A DNA stretch of 64,000 nt from Poa pratensis (lineage: Eukaryota > Streptophyta > Magnoliopsida > Poales > Poaceae): NCBI GenBank assembly GCA_947311845.1, contig CAMZMU010000111.1, positions 12,442,743 through 12,506,742 of the forward strand, written 5' to 3'. Of the stretch, positions 47,676 through 58,795 are shown piece by piece (position 1 is the stretch's first letter; each line of letters starts with the position of its first letter). A program made the translations under genes and the position numbers. A model generated the notes under the pieces. The model was not told the origin of the DNA, made no database searches, and saw nothing but the letters and a program-made list of their open reading frames with translations.

Positions 47676-48599
47676 GCGGCAGCAGGGCGTCCATTGATTC
47701 AGAACTCAGAAGACCGGCTCGGCAAAGCCAACTCGGCAGAGAATTATGAATCATTTCAAACCAGATATAGACCAAATTCCTGGTGATCTTGGTTGGTGCG
47801 GTTTCATCATTTGTTGTAATCAGGGTGAGATTTCTCACTGGCGTTTGTTAAAAAAAAAAAAGGACAGTACACGTGAATACTAAATTTCTGAACGATTACC
47901 CCTGTCAGAATAGAACAAGGGCTTGACTGATAGGTCTTTCGGTGCGGCTGTATAGTATAGTATGCCTGCACTATGATTTATGATTGTGAAGGCGAAAGGC
48001 GTGAGAATGTTAGGTGGCTGCTCATTTAACGTTGTTCTTGCAGTAGATTTCCGTTTCCCTCTGTTGCTGCTGACGTTTCATCTGCGGCGGCCATGAGAGG
48101 TGCAGCCGCGCAGCGTGCAAAATCTGGGCAGGCCGTGCTGGTGACAACGAGACGATTTGGCGGTGACGCGACGCGAGATCCGGTCTTCATGGCGGCTGGC
48201 CGGCTGCCGCCATCCTTTCCACTCACTGCCCACCAGTCGATGTGTGACAGTGTGAGTGTGTGACTATGCTGGCTGCTGAATTTGATTGCCTCTACTTCTC
48301 AACGCCTACTCGAGATGTAGCTAGCGCGTCAGCTCTTCGGTTTCTCTTGAATGTTTTGTGGCGATAAAAAACGTTGTGATCTCTCACCTGGTCAGCTGAA
48401 TTAATGGCGGGCGGCATTTCGGTTTATCAGCCGGGCGCAGCGACGCGTCGCTTCACCTCTCTGCGGCGAGGTACCGTATGCGCCACGACGGTGTCAATGC
48501 AGGCGAGGACGCCTTTTGAAGCGCCGTCGTAAATGATGTGGCAGGCGGGCTGTTGGCTGGCTGGAGTTAATGGCGAGCTCATCCGTTCGCCTCCCCGAC
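47676..48599. other. 3' flank and spacer
   Basis: Presumed 3' UTR of the ATPase gene up to about 47860 (an A-run at 47850-47862), then unassigned spacer. No gene seen. Confidence 0.4.
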
Positions 48600-48602
48600 C
48601 TC

Positions 48603-48608
48603 TATATA
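48603..48608 (+). promoter_or_regulatory. TATA box of the disrupted ORF
   Basis: TATATA in the context CTCTATATAGAG, about 65 bp before the ATG at 48671. Confidence 0.55.
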
Positions 48609-48894
48609 GAGCGGGCTCCTCACCATCTCCGGCACATCTCCTATCCGCTCTCTCTATCCACAACCTATCCATGGCCCCTCCCCGGCGCGAGTACGACGTT
48701 CTCTTGACGGAGAAAGAGCTTGCGCGTCTCCAGGCGGCGACGGCAGCCCGGAGGATCCACCGGCGCGATCAAGCTTTGGCAAACCATCTGCGCGACGCTC
48801 GCCTTCACGCATTCCGTCCGTTGGCGAACGACCGCGAGGCGGGCTCCTCCTCCTCCTCCCGCGCTCCTCCGCCCCTCCCCCGCCACCTCCTCCT

Positions 48895-50529
48895 TGATAC
48901 GTCTCCAACGTATCCATAATTTCTGCTGTTCCATGCTTATATTATACCATTTGCTACATGTTTTATATACACTTCGTATCACTTTTATGCATTTTCTGGG
49001 ACTAACCTATTAACAAGATGCCACAGTGCCAGTTCCCTGTTTTCTGCTGTTTTTGGTTTCAGAAAGTTACTTCTGGAAATATTCTCGGAATTGCACGAAA
49101 CAAAAGGCCAAGTCCCTATTTTTCCAGCACGTACACGGAGTCCGAAGGAGAGACGAAGGAGAGCCACGAGGTGGCCAAACCACCTGGCGGCGCGGCAGTG
49201 GGCCCAGCCGCGCCTGTGGTTTGGGCCCCTCGGGGGTCCGCCGACATCGCCCCTTCGCCTATTTATTCCCCGAGACGTGAAAACCCTAAAACACCGAGCC
49301 TTTCATCCAGAACATATTCGCTGCCGCCGCCGTCGTCAACCCTAACTCGGGGGGTTCTGAAGCTCTTCCCGGCACCCTGCCGGAGAGGGGAATCATCACC
49401 GGAGGGCTCTACATCGCCATGCCCGCCTCCGGAGTGATGCGTGAGTAGTTCATCCTTGGACTATGGGTCCATAGCAGTAGCTAGATGGTTGTCTTCTCCA
49501 CTTGTGCCATCATGTTTAGATCTTGTGAGCTGCCTATCATGATCAAGATCATCTTATTGTAATGCTACATGTTGTGTTTGCTGGGATCTGACTTATATTG
49601 ATACCTATGTGGAGCTGAATATTATATTATCATGTCTATGTCATTTGTGATCTTGCATGCTCTCCGTTACTTGTTGAAGCCTTGGCCAAGTGAATACTTG
49701 TAACTCCAAGAGGGGGTATTTATGCATGATAGTTGGGTTCAACCTCTATTTAACCTGGGATAGTGACAGCAAGTTCTAAGGTTGTAGATGTGTTGTTGCC
49801 ACTAGGGGTAAAACAGCAATGCTTTATTCAAGGATGAATGTATTGTTTACATTACGCACATTACTTAATGCAATTGTCTGTTGCTTGCAACTTAATACTG
49901 GAAGGGGTACGGATGTTAACCGGAAAGTGGACTATTTAGGCATAGATGCATGCTGGATAGCGGTCTATGTACTTTGTCGTAATGCCCAAATGAATCTCAT
50001 AGTAGACACCACAGCTCACACATGCATGTTATATGCACTTATCAATTGTCAATTGCCCAGCTGTAATTTGTTTACCCAGCATGTTAGTTATCTTATTGGA
50101 GAGACACCACTAGTGAACTGTGGACCCCGGTCCATTCTTTTACATCTGAAATACAATCTACTGCAATCATTGTTCTCTACTGTTTTATGCAAACAAACAT
50201 CATTTCCATTCGATACGTTTAACCCTTTGTTTTCAGCAAGCCGGTGAGATTGACAACCTCACTGTTAAGTTGGGGCAAAGTTTGTTGTGCAGGTTCCACG
50301 TTGGCACCGGAATCCCTGGTGTTGCGCCGCACTACACTCCTTCACCAACACCTTCGAAGCAAACCTCGTTTTCCTACTGGTTCGATTAAACCTTGGTTTC
50401 ATACTGAGGGAAAACTTGCTGCTGCACTCATCATACCTTCCTCTTGGGGTTCCCAACTGACGTGTGACGTACAAGCAGTTTCTGGCACTGTTGCCGGGGA
50501 GATATTCCCTCGTCAACTTAGAGCTAGCA
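48895..50529 (+). repeat. 5' LTR of the gag-protease element
   Basis: 1,635 bp, TGATACGTCT...GAGCTAGCA. A TATA-like CTATTTATT lies near 49258-49266. The 3' portion contains a decayed primer-binding site at 50483-50500. The LTR end is fixed by comparison with the 3' LTR, which meets the target duplication at the same base. Proline-rich ORFs at 49018-49437 are not genes. Confidence 0.9.
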
Positions 50530-50539
50530 ACACGTTTTC

Positions 50540-50557
50540 TGGCGCCGTTGCCGGGGA
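50540..50557 (+). promoter_or_regulatory. Active primer-binding site (tRNA-Asp type)
   Basis: TGGCGCCGTTGCCGGGGA, ten bases after the LTR end. It matches the tRNA-Asp 3' end completely, unlike the related TGGCACTGTTGCCGGGGA 57 bases upstream inside the LTR. Confidence 0.88.
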
Positions 50558-50717
50558 AAACCGAATTGCTTCTGCAAGGGGAGTCTCTCACACCCAATCT
50601 CTTTACTTTGTTATTTGTCTTGCTTAGTTTATTTTTATTTAGTCTTGTTTGCTCTCTTTATCAAAAACACAAAAAAATTAGTTACTTGTTTAATTCAGTT
50701 TGATTTTGTTTTTCAAA

Positions 50718-51800
50718 ATGAGTACTCCTGAGAACACTAAGTTGTGTGACTTCACTAGCACAAACAACAATGATTTCATATGCACTCCTATTGCTCCACC
50801 TGCTTCTAAGCAGAATTTTATGAAATTAAACCTGCTCTATTAAATCTTGTTATGAAAGAGCAATTTTCTGGTGTTAGTACTGATGATGCTGCTGCCCATC
50901 TTAATAACTTTGTTGAACTTTGTGAAATGCAAAAGTATAAGGATATGGATGGGGATATTATAAAACTGAAACTTTTTCCTTTCTCCTTGAGAGGAAGAGC
51001 TAAAGAATGGTTGCTTTCTTTGCCTAGAAATAGTATTAATTCTTGGACAAAATGCAAAGATGCTTTCATAGGGAAATATTATCCTCCTGCTAAGATTATA
51101 TCCTTGAGAAGTAGCATTATGAATTTTAAACAACTTGATAATGAACATGTTGCTCAAGCTTGGGAAAGAATGAAATCTTTGGTGAAGAATTGTCCCACTC
51201 ATGGACTGACTACTTGGATGATCATCCAAACCTTTTATGCAGGATTAAATTTTTCCTCAAGGAACTTATTGGATTCAGCCTCTGGAGGAACCTTTATGTC
51301 CATCACTTTAGGTGCAGCAACAAAGCTACTTGATGATATGATGATCAACTATTCCGAATGGCACACCGAAAGAGCTCCTCAAGGTAAGAAGGTAAATTCT
51401 GTTGAAGAAACCTCCTCTTTGAGTGATAAGATTGATGCTATTATGTCTATGCTTGTGAATGGTAGATCTCATGTTGATCCTAATAATGTTCCTTTAGCTT
51501 CATTGGTTGCTCAAGAAGAGCATGTTGATGTAAACTTCATTAAAAACAACAACTTCAACAACAATGCTTATAGGAATAATTTTGGTAGCAACAACTATAA
51601 GCCTTATCCTTCAAATGGTTATGGCAATTCTTATGGTAATTCCTACAGCAACAATAGAAGTGTGTCCTCTGATCTTGAAGCTATGCTTAAAGAATTTATT
51701 AGCACACAAAAAGCTTTCAATAAAACTGTTGAGGAAAAGTTTGAAAAAATTGATGATCTTGCTCTAAAGTTGATAGTCTTGCTCATGATGTTGAAATTCT
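50718..51800 (+). pseudogene. Retrotransposon gag
   Basis: It starts MSTPENTKLCDFTSTNNND. After a one-base loss near 50810, the frame continues with a retrotrans_gag domain: NNFVELCEMQKYKDMDGDII, FSLRGRAKEWLLSLP, WTKCKDAFIGKYYPP, AWERMKSLVKNCPTHGL. Asn/Tyr-rich repeats follow (NNNFNNNAYRNNFGSNN), then a coiled segment. Gag forms the particle that packages element RNA. Another one-base loss near 51770 ends the frame early. Confidence 0.88.
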
Positions 51801-52806
51801 AAAACTGAAAGTTATGCCTAATGAAGTTAAAGATATAAGTCATTTGCTACAGCAAATGCCATCCAAGTTCGAATTGATAATAATATTAGGATGTTGGCTG
51901 AATTGCATGCTAGGTGGGAAAAAGAGGAAGAACTTGAAAAAGAGAATAGTATAGTTAGAGTTTGTACTATCACCACCACTAGTAATGCTAATGTTTCACA
52001 TGCTAGTAAGCCTCCTACTATTGATGGTAATGTTATTGGTGTTGGTAATGTCTCTACTACTTCTGCAAAGCGTTTGAAATTGCCTAAAACTGCTGAAACT
52101 TTTTCTGATAAAAGTGCTGAAATTTTTCAAACTATTGGAGACAATGGTTCCACCACCATTGACAATAATGATTTTGATTTTGATGATTGTAACATCTCTG
52201 AAGTTATTATGTTCTTGCAAAAATTAGCTAGAAGTCCCAATGCTAGCACTATTAATTTGGCTTTTACAAAGCATATTACAAATGCTCTTTTGCAAGCTAG
52301 GGAGGAGAAGTTGAAACTTAAAGCTTCTATTCCTAGGAAATTAGAAGATGGTTGGGAACCCATCATTAAGGTAAAGGTGAATGATTTTGATTGCAATGCC
52401 TTGTGTGATCTTGGTGCAAGTATTTCGGTTTTGCCCAAGAAGCTTTATGATATTCTTGATTTGCCACCTTTGGAACATTGTTATTTGGATGTTTTTCTCG
52501 CTGATAATGCTATGAAGAAACCTTTGGGGCGAGTTAATGATGTTTTTATTACAGTAAACAATAACCTTGTCCCGTTGATTTTATTGTTATGGATATTGAA
52601 TGCAATGCATCTTGTCCTATTGTTTTGGGAAGACCTTTTCTTCGAACTGTTGGTGCCATCATTGATATGAAAGAAGGTAATATAAGGTACCAATTTCCTC
52701 TCAAGAAAGGTATGGAACACTTCCCTAGGAAGAGAATGAAGTTACCTTTTGACTCTATTGTTAGAGCAAGTTATGATGTTGATGCTTCTTCTCTTGACAA
52801 CACTTG
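51801..52806 (+). pseudogene. Gag-end and aspartic protease
   Basis: The main frame is 51891-52670 (AELHARWEKEEELEKEN, then a long Asn/Thr-rich linker). The retropepsin-like core has ALCDLGASISVLP (D-L-G in place of D-S/T-G), and ASCPIVLGRPFLRT follows in the next frame. A -1 shift near 52570 separates the two, and one near 51850 precedes the first. A stop at about 52804 closes pol. No RT follows. Confidence 0.85.
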
Positions 52807-54749
52807 ATTTTCACTTTCTGCGCCTAGCTGAAAGGCGTTAAAGAAAAGCGCTTATGGGAGACAACCCATCGTTTTTATTTGCTGTTATTTTTGTTTTCTT
52901 TGAGTCAAGGAGTTTTGTTACTTCTGTAGCAACTCCTTTGTATCTTTATTTTATCGCAATGTTGTGCCAAGTAAAGTTCTATATTGAAAGTTGATGCAAG
53001 ATTTGGATTTCTGCGCAGTGACAGATTTTTAGCTGTCACGGATTTGAGCTTATCTCCCTGTAGAAAATTCAAAAAATTCTGAAAAAATCACGCATATTCC
53101 TGAGATATGTACGCAACTTTCATTATTTTAGGCCTCATTCCAGACTGTTCTGTTTTTGACAGATTCTGCCTTTTGTTTTGCATTCGCTCTTTTACTGTGT
53201 TTGTGTGGATTTCTTTGCTCCACAAAGCATTGGTGGCTGTAGCTAATGTCCAGAAGCTTTGGGATTGATTGTATCATTACAGAATATGAGAATTTTTGAT
53301 TATGCACTAACCCTCTAATGAGAACTGTCTTGAGTTTGGTGTGAAGGAAGTTTTCAAGGATCAAGCGAGAAGGGTGATATTATGTGATCAAGAAGAGTGA
53401 AAAGCCTAAGCTTGGGGATGCCCCCGTGGTTCATCCCAACCATATTCAGAGAGACTCAAGCGTCTAAGCTTGGGGATGCCCAAGGCATCCCCTTCTTCAT
53501 CAACAAACTTATCAGGTCATCTCTAGTGAAACTATATTTTAATTCTTTCACATCTTATGCGCTTTACTTGGAGCGTCTGTGTGTTTTTATTTTTGTTTTT
53601 GTTTGAATAAATTCGGATCCTAGCAATCCTTGTGTGGGAGAGAGACACGCTCCGCTTTTTCATGTGAATACTCATGTTCTTCACTTATATTTGTTGAGTA
53701 TTCTTAACTAGCTACTGCAGTGCTTTTAGCTCCTGTTTTTCATGCATCTCTTCGAGCTGTTAGCACTTGTTTATAAATACTCTCTTGCTGCATTATATTA
53801 TCATTTGGAGAGTTTATGTTTAAATAAATTGATTGGTGTTTGTTTGGAAGAAAGAAAATGCTACATGTAGTAGTTGGTATTGGAAAAGACATATGCATTC
53901 TTGTAGATCATTGTCTTGTTTCGATTTGATACTTTGCAATTGTTTTGAGCTCTCAAGTAGATCATGTTTAAGCTCTTGCATCATGTAGTTAAAGCCTAGT
54001 AGTGGAGAACTACCGTAGAGCTTGTTGAGACTTGGGATGCATATTTGTTCTCTCTAAGGTCTAGATATTTTCTGGTAAAATGTTTGAGCAACAAGGAAGA
54101 CAGTGTAGAGTCTTATAATACTTGCAATATGTTTTTATGTGATTCTTGCTGTACCGGTTTATACTTGTGTTTGCTTCAAACAACCTTGCTAGCCTAAACT
54201 CTGTACTGAGAGGGAATGCTTCTCGTGCATCCAAAACTTGAGCCAAAACCCATGCCATTTGTGTCCACCATACCTACCTACTATGTGGTATTTCCTGCCA
54301 TTCCAAGTAAATATTTCATGTGCTACCTTTAAACTATTCAAAACTTTATTACTCCTTATTTGTGTCAATGTTTTATAGCTCATGAGGAAGTATGTGGTGT
54401 TTTATCTTTCAATCTTGTCATTTACTTCTGACAGACTTTCACCAATGGACTAGTGGCATATACATCCGCTTATCCAATAATTTGCAAAAAGAGCTGGCAA
54501 CGGGGTGCCCAGCCCCAATTAATTACAACTTTCATTAATAATTCTCTTCACATGTTTTGCCCTGATTTATCAGTAAGCAACTTAATTTTGCAAATAGACA
54601 CTCCTCCATGGTATGTGAATGTTGGAAGGCACCCGAGGATTCGGTTAGCCATGGCTTGTTTAAGCAAAAGGTTGGGAGGAGTGTCATCTATAAAGAAACT
54701 AAAATACATGTGTAAACAAAAGAGAAGAGGGATGATCTACCTTGCTGGC
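52807..54749 (+). other. Non-coding 3' part of the gypsy internal region
   Basis: About 1.9 kb without ORFs of note. A purine-rich run AAAAGAGAAGAGGGATGA at about 54717-54734 is the best polypurine-tract candidate, but it is not adjacent to the 3' LTR. Confidence 0.6.
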
Positions 54750-54789
54750 CCTCCCGCGCTCCTCCGCCCCTCCCCCGCCACCTCCTCCT
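54750..54789 (+). repeat. 40-bp copy of the host flank directly before the 3' LTR
   Basis: Identical to 48855-48894, the host ORF sequence directly before the 5' LTR, including the target-site copy CTCCT. It cannot come from normal integration. Confidence 0.9.
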
Positions 54790-56441
54790 TGATACGTCTC
54801 CAACGTATCCATAATTTCTGCTGTTCCATGCTTATATTATACCATTTGCTACATGTTTTATATACACTTCGTATCACTTTTATGCATTTTCTGGGACTAA
54901 CCTATTAACAAGATGCCACAGTGCCAGTTCCCTGTTTTCTGCTGTTTTTGGTTTCAGAAAGTTACTTCTGGAAATATTCTCGGAATTGCACGAAACAAAA
55001 GGCCAAGTCCCTATTTTTCCAGCACGTACACGGAGTCCGAAGGAGAGACGAAGGAGAGCCACGAGGTGGCCAAACCACCTGGCGGCGCGGCAGTGGGCCC
55101 AGCCGCGCCTGCCTGTGGTTTGGGCCCCTCGGGGGTCCGCCGACATCGCCCCTTCGCCTATTTATTCCCCGAGACGTGAAAACCCTAAAACGCCGAGCCT
55201 TTCATCCAGAACATATTCGCTGCCGCCGCCGTCGTCAACCCTAACTCGGGGGGTTTCTGAAGCTCTTCCCGGCACCCTGCCGGAGAGGGGAATCATCACC
55301 GGAGGGCTCTACATCGCCATGCCCGCCTCCGGAGTGATGCGTGAGTAGTTCATCCTTGGACTATGGGTCCATAGCAGTAGCTAGATGGTTGTCTTCTCCA
55401 CTTGTGCCATCATGTTTAGATCTTGTGAGCTGCCTATCATGATCAAGATCATCTTATTGTAATGCTACATGTTGTGTTTGCTGGGATCTGACTTATATTG
55501 ATACCTATGTGGAGCTGAATATTATATTATAATGTCTATGTCATTTGTGATCTTGCATGCTCTCCGTTACTTGTTGAAGCCTTGGCCAAGTGAATACTTG
55601 TAACTCCAAGAGGGGGTATTTATGCATGATAGTTGAGTTCAACCTCTATTTAACCTGGGATAGTGACAGCAAGTTCTAAGGTTGTAGATGTGTTGTTGCC
55701 ACTAGGGGTAAAACAACAATGCTTTATTCAAGGATGAATGTATTGTTTACATTACGCACATTACTTAATGCAATTGTCTGTTGCTTGCAACTTAATACTG
55801 GAAGGGGTAAGGATGTTAACCGGAAAGTGGACTATTTAGGCATAGATGCATGCTGGATAGCGGTTTATGTACTTTGTCGTAATGCCCAAATGAATCTCAT
55901 AGTAGACACCACAGCTCACACATGCATGTTATATGCACTTATCAATTGTCAATTGCCCAGCTGTAATTTGTTTACCCAGCATGTTAGTTATCTTATTGGA
56001 GAGACACCACTAGTGAACTGTGAACCCCGGTCCATTATTTTACATCTGAAATACAATCTACTGCGATCATTGTTCTCTACTGTTTTATGCAAACAAACAT
56101 CATCTTCCATTCGATATGTTTAACCCTTTGTTTTCAGCAAGCCGGTGAGATTGACAACCTCACTGTTAAGTTGGGGCAAAGTAATTTGATTGTGTTGTGC
56201 AGGTTCCACGTTGGCACCGGAATCCCTGGTGTTGCGCCGCACTACACTCCTTCACCAACACATTCGAAGCAAACCTCGTTTTCCTACTGGTTCGATTAAA
56301 CCTTGGTTTCATACTGAGGGAAAACTTGCCGCTGCACTCATCATACCTTCCTCTTGGGGTTCCCAACTGACGTGTGACGTAGAAGCAGAGTTTCTGGCAC
56401 TGTTGCCGGGGAGATATTCCCTCGTCAACTTAGAGCTAGCA
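54790..56441 (+). repeat. 3' LTR of the gag-protease element
   Basis: 1,652 bp, the same ends as the 5' LTR, 17 bases longer through five small indels (for example 9 extra bases near 56180). It ends GAGCTAGCA, followed by CTCCT and then host ORF. Decayed primer-binding site at 56395-56412. Confidence 0.9.
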
Positions 56442-57157
56442 CTCCTCCACTGGCGGACCTTCTCACGGAGGACGAGGCGCGAGAGCTCATCCGCACCAAC
56501 ACACCGGTACCGGCGAACTGCCGCCTCCCCGAGGGTTGGGCGACGAACCCAGTGCACGTGCCGGTTTCCCTTCGGCTAACCGGGCAGGCGCGCCTCGATT
56601 ACATCGAGAACAGCCAGCAAACCCTCCCGCCGGAGCTCTACGACGACCCTCGGTACGCGACGGACTCAGCGTACTAGGACGGGCAGATCGAGCTGAAGTA
56701 CACGTACCGCCTCAACACCTTTATCGCCGACGAGCCGCCTGCGAGATGGTTCGACTCCAACGATGACGTCCTCAACACATCCGACGAGGACTTCGCGGCC
56801 GGCATGGAAAGGGAGAGGGTTCGCTACGAGGCGGCCGAGGTGGCTCGGCGCGAAGGAGAAGAACGAGGCCGCATGCAGCCTCCTCCGCCGCAACCTCAAC
56901 AAGCGGTGGAGGAGGTTGATGGTGATGATGCCAGCTCCGCCGACTGGCCGCCGACGCCGTAGTGGGACCCAGGGCACATGCAGCTCGCAATTGAGGCAGA
57001 CATAGCCTCCACCGCCGCGCAGCCTCCTGCGCCGCCATCCGCGACCACGGCTACCTCTACTGCCTCTGATCCGGCTGCCGCCGGGGTCCTGGCGCCTGCC
57101 CGGGCTGCCCGTGCCCGGCGTGCCACCCTACCTATTAAATTTAGATCTAGATTTTAG

Positions 57158-57363
57158 TTTGCATGAATTATGTTAGTTTTCAACGATGTTTTCAATGAAA
57201 TGTACGCACTTTCATATTGAAATTTCGAATTTGAATAATATTTGGGTGCCGCGAGTGGAGAGCAACGACACCCAAAGACAGTAGGTAGTTCGGACAGCGC
57301 CCAAATAGCCCGTCCGGAAGGCCTATGGGCGGCCATTTGGGCGCCCGCGAGTGGAGATGCTCT
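57158..57363. mobile_element. 3' flank ending in a PIF/Harbinger-like terminus
   Basis: The last 20 bases, reversed, read about TAGAGCATCTCCACTCGCGG, a common end of Triticeae PIF/Harbinger elements. No matching left end was recognised upstream of 48603, so the element is only suggested. Confidence 0.45.
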
Positions 57364-57876
57364 AATGATTGTGGATCTTGGGCGGTGGGGTGTTGGACAG
57401 CTTGCTTGAGCACGTTGAATCGCAACAAACATTAGAAACGCGCATACGTGGGACAGTCCCACCAGAACAAAAATCGTTATGTCAACCAATTCTTCCCGTT
57501 TAAGCCAAGGTCCTTTTGGTTTGGTCAGTGTAAAGCAACCGGAGTTTGTGATGATTAAAGAGTGGAAGCCTTTGCATTAACGAAGAAAAATGAACGACTG
57601 GGACTGAAGCAGCATTTCCGATATACTTTTCTTTCTTCTTTGACGAGTACAAGCTTGTGAGCTTGCTCTCTTACACAAATTGCTTTCCTATTCCTATATT
57701 ACTGCAGTGAAAGTGTGAAATCCACTTTGACTCGCAGGTGCATAGCACATGGTATTATAAAACGCATTTTCACATTATATATGTTCACAATTTGTTTTCA
57801 CAGAAAAATCAATTTTTTGTGCTAGTGTAAAAAGACAACAAAATATCTCGTAAGAAGGACACGGTGTTTTGACTCG
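57364..57876. other. Unassigned spacer
   Basis: About 500 bp, no gene or repeat structure recognised. Confidence 0.5.
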
Positions 57877-58422
57877 TGGGTTTAGATGCACCCATTATAA
57901 AAATGGATTTTAAATATATTTCCAAATGTCAAAAAAATCAAACAAAAATTTTGGGGGTACATCTAGACATTTTATATTTGCACAAAAAGTTTCACGAAAA
58001 AGGCATTTTTTATGGGCTGTGCAAAATAAAAAATCTCTCGTACAAAGTCATTTTGAAGCACCGGGAGTTGTCATTTTTACACAGCAAAAAAAATGTCATT
58101 TTTTCGTGAAACTTTGTGTACATACATAAATTGGATGTATACCCTTTTTTTGAGTTTTTTTTATATTTTAAATATGGTTTTTAGGTAGTGGAATCATATG
58201 CTCGTACGACCCAAAACTGATTTCCGTTGTAAGAAGCCTTATTTTATCACCAAATTTTGTCTTCTTACATAGGACACAAAAATGTTGTTTTTCGTGAAAC
58301 GGTTTTTGAACAAATAGAATATTAAGATTTATGCATAAACTTTTTTTTTTGCAAATTCTTAACATTTAGATATGCATTTAAAATGCATTTTAAATAAGGT
58401 GTGCATATGTACCCGAAACCCA
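57877..58422. mobile_element. Inverted-repeat MITE (546 bp)
   Basis: The left end is TGGGTTTAGATGCACC and the right end, reversed, is TGGGTTTCGGGTACATATGC. The arms stay complementary inward (GGATTTTAAAT against ATGCATTTTAAAT). AT-rich interior, no coding capacity. No target duplication was defined; possibly Mutator-type. Confidence 0.6.
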
Positions 58423-58599
58423 TTTTTTATTATTCCTTCCTCCTTTCCGAATTAGAAGATAGTCTAACTTTGTATTTTGAATCACATGTATATAGACGCG
58501 ATTTACTATGTCTATTTCACATATAGCCCACATTAAAATATTCAAAAAACAAATCGGTGCATAGAGGCTGAGGGAGTACTTTATTGGTAGGGTTTTAGG

Positions 58600-58795
58600 A
58601 ATAAGGAGAAACGATAACATCACAAAAGCAGTACAAAAGTAATCAAGTAAACACTATAGTAAGCAATGCATAGTGGTAGACAATCAAAGTGAATGGTGTA
58701 AAATAGGCGCCAACTTCATCATAAGTGCAAGTTAAGCTTCCAAAAACTCTTTTACTACATCTCTACTCACCAGTCACCACGCATGCCAAAAGAAG
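58600..58795. repeat. Diverged copy of 62207-62430
   Basis: Shares CACTATAGTAAGCAATGCA and GTAAAATAGGCGCCAACTTC with the 3' flank of the gene at 62623-62996, same orientation, 3.6 kb apart. The block is non-coding. Confidence 0.8.

Larger units (their letters stand above)
48895..56441 (+). mobile_element. Young non-autonomous Ty3/gypsy-type element (gag and protease only)
   Basis: 7,547 bp, two LTRs, 5-bp target duplication CTCCT (48890-48894 and 56442-56446), tRNA-Asp-type primer-binding site, gag and protease ORFs. No reverse transcriptase, RNase H or integrase was found in 4.2 kb of internal DNA. It must use enzymes from a related autonomous family. The LTRs differ by about 13 substitutions and five small indels by eye, under 1%, so it is recent. 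Two AGCTTGGGGATGCCC motifs at 53409 and 53466 are typical of such elements. Odd: the DNA just before the 3' LTR is 40 bp of host flank instead of a polypurine tract. Confidence 0.88.
48671..57157 (+). pseudogene. Uncharacterised ORF split by a gypsy element
   Basis: The two halves are 48671-48894 and 56447-57157. The first encodes MAPPRREYDVLLTEKELARL and a basic helical region. The second resumes at LADLLTEDEARELI and runs to KFRSRF. After removing the element and one TSD, the length plus one base is exactly 312 codons, so one base is missing in the C-run before the insertion. Two TAG codons (near 56676 and 56960) sit where W and a sense codon would fit. The gene was therefore probably already decaying. 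The protein is charged, with Pro/Ala-rich linkers. I do not recognise a family. A Harbinger-like end at 57363 suggests it may have been carried by a DNA transposon. Confidence 0.65.

Noticed and set aside
49018..49437. Proline-rich ORF repeated at 54913-55348
   Set aside because: Both copies are LTR sequence, duplicated because the LTRs are.
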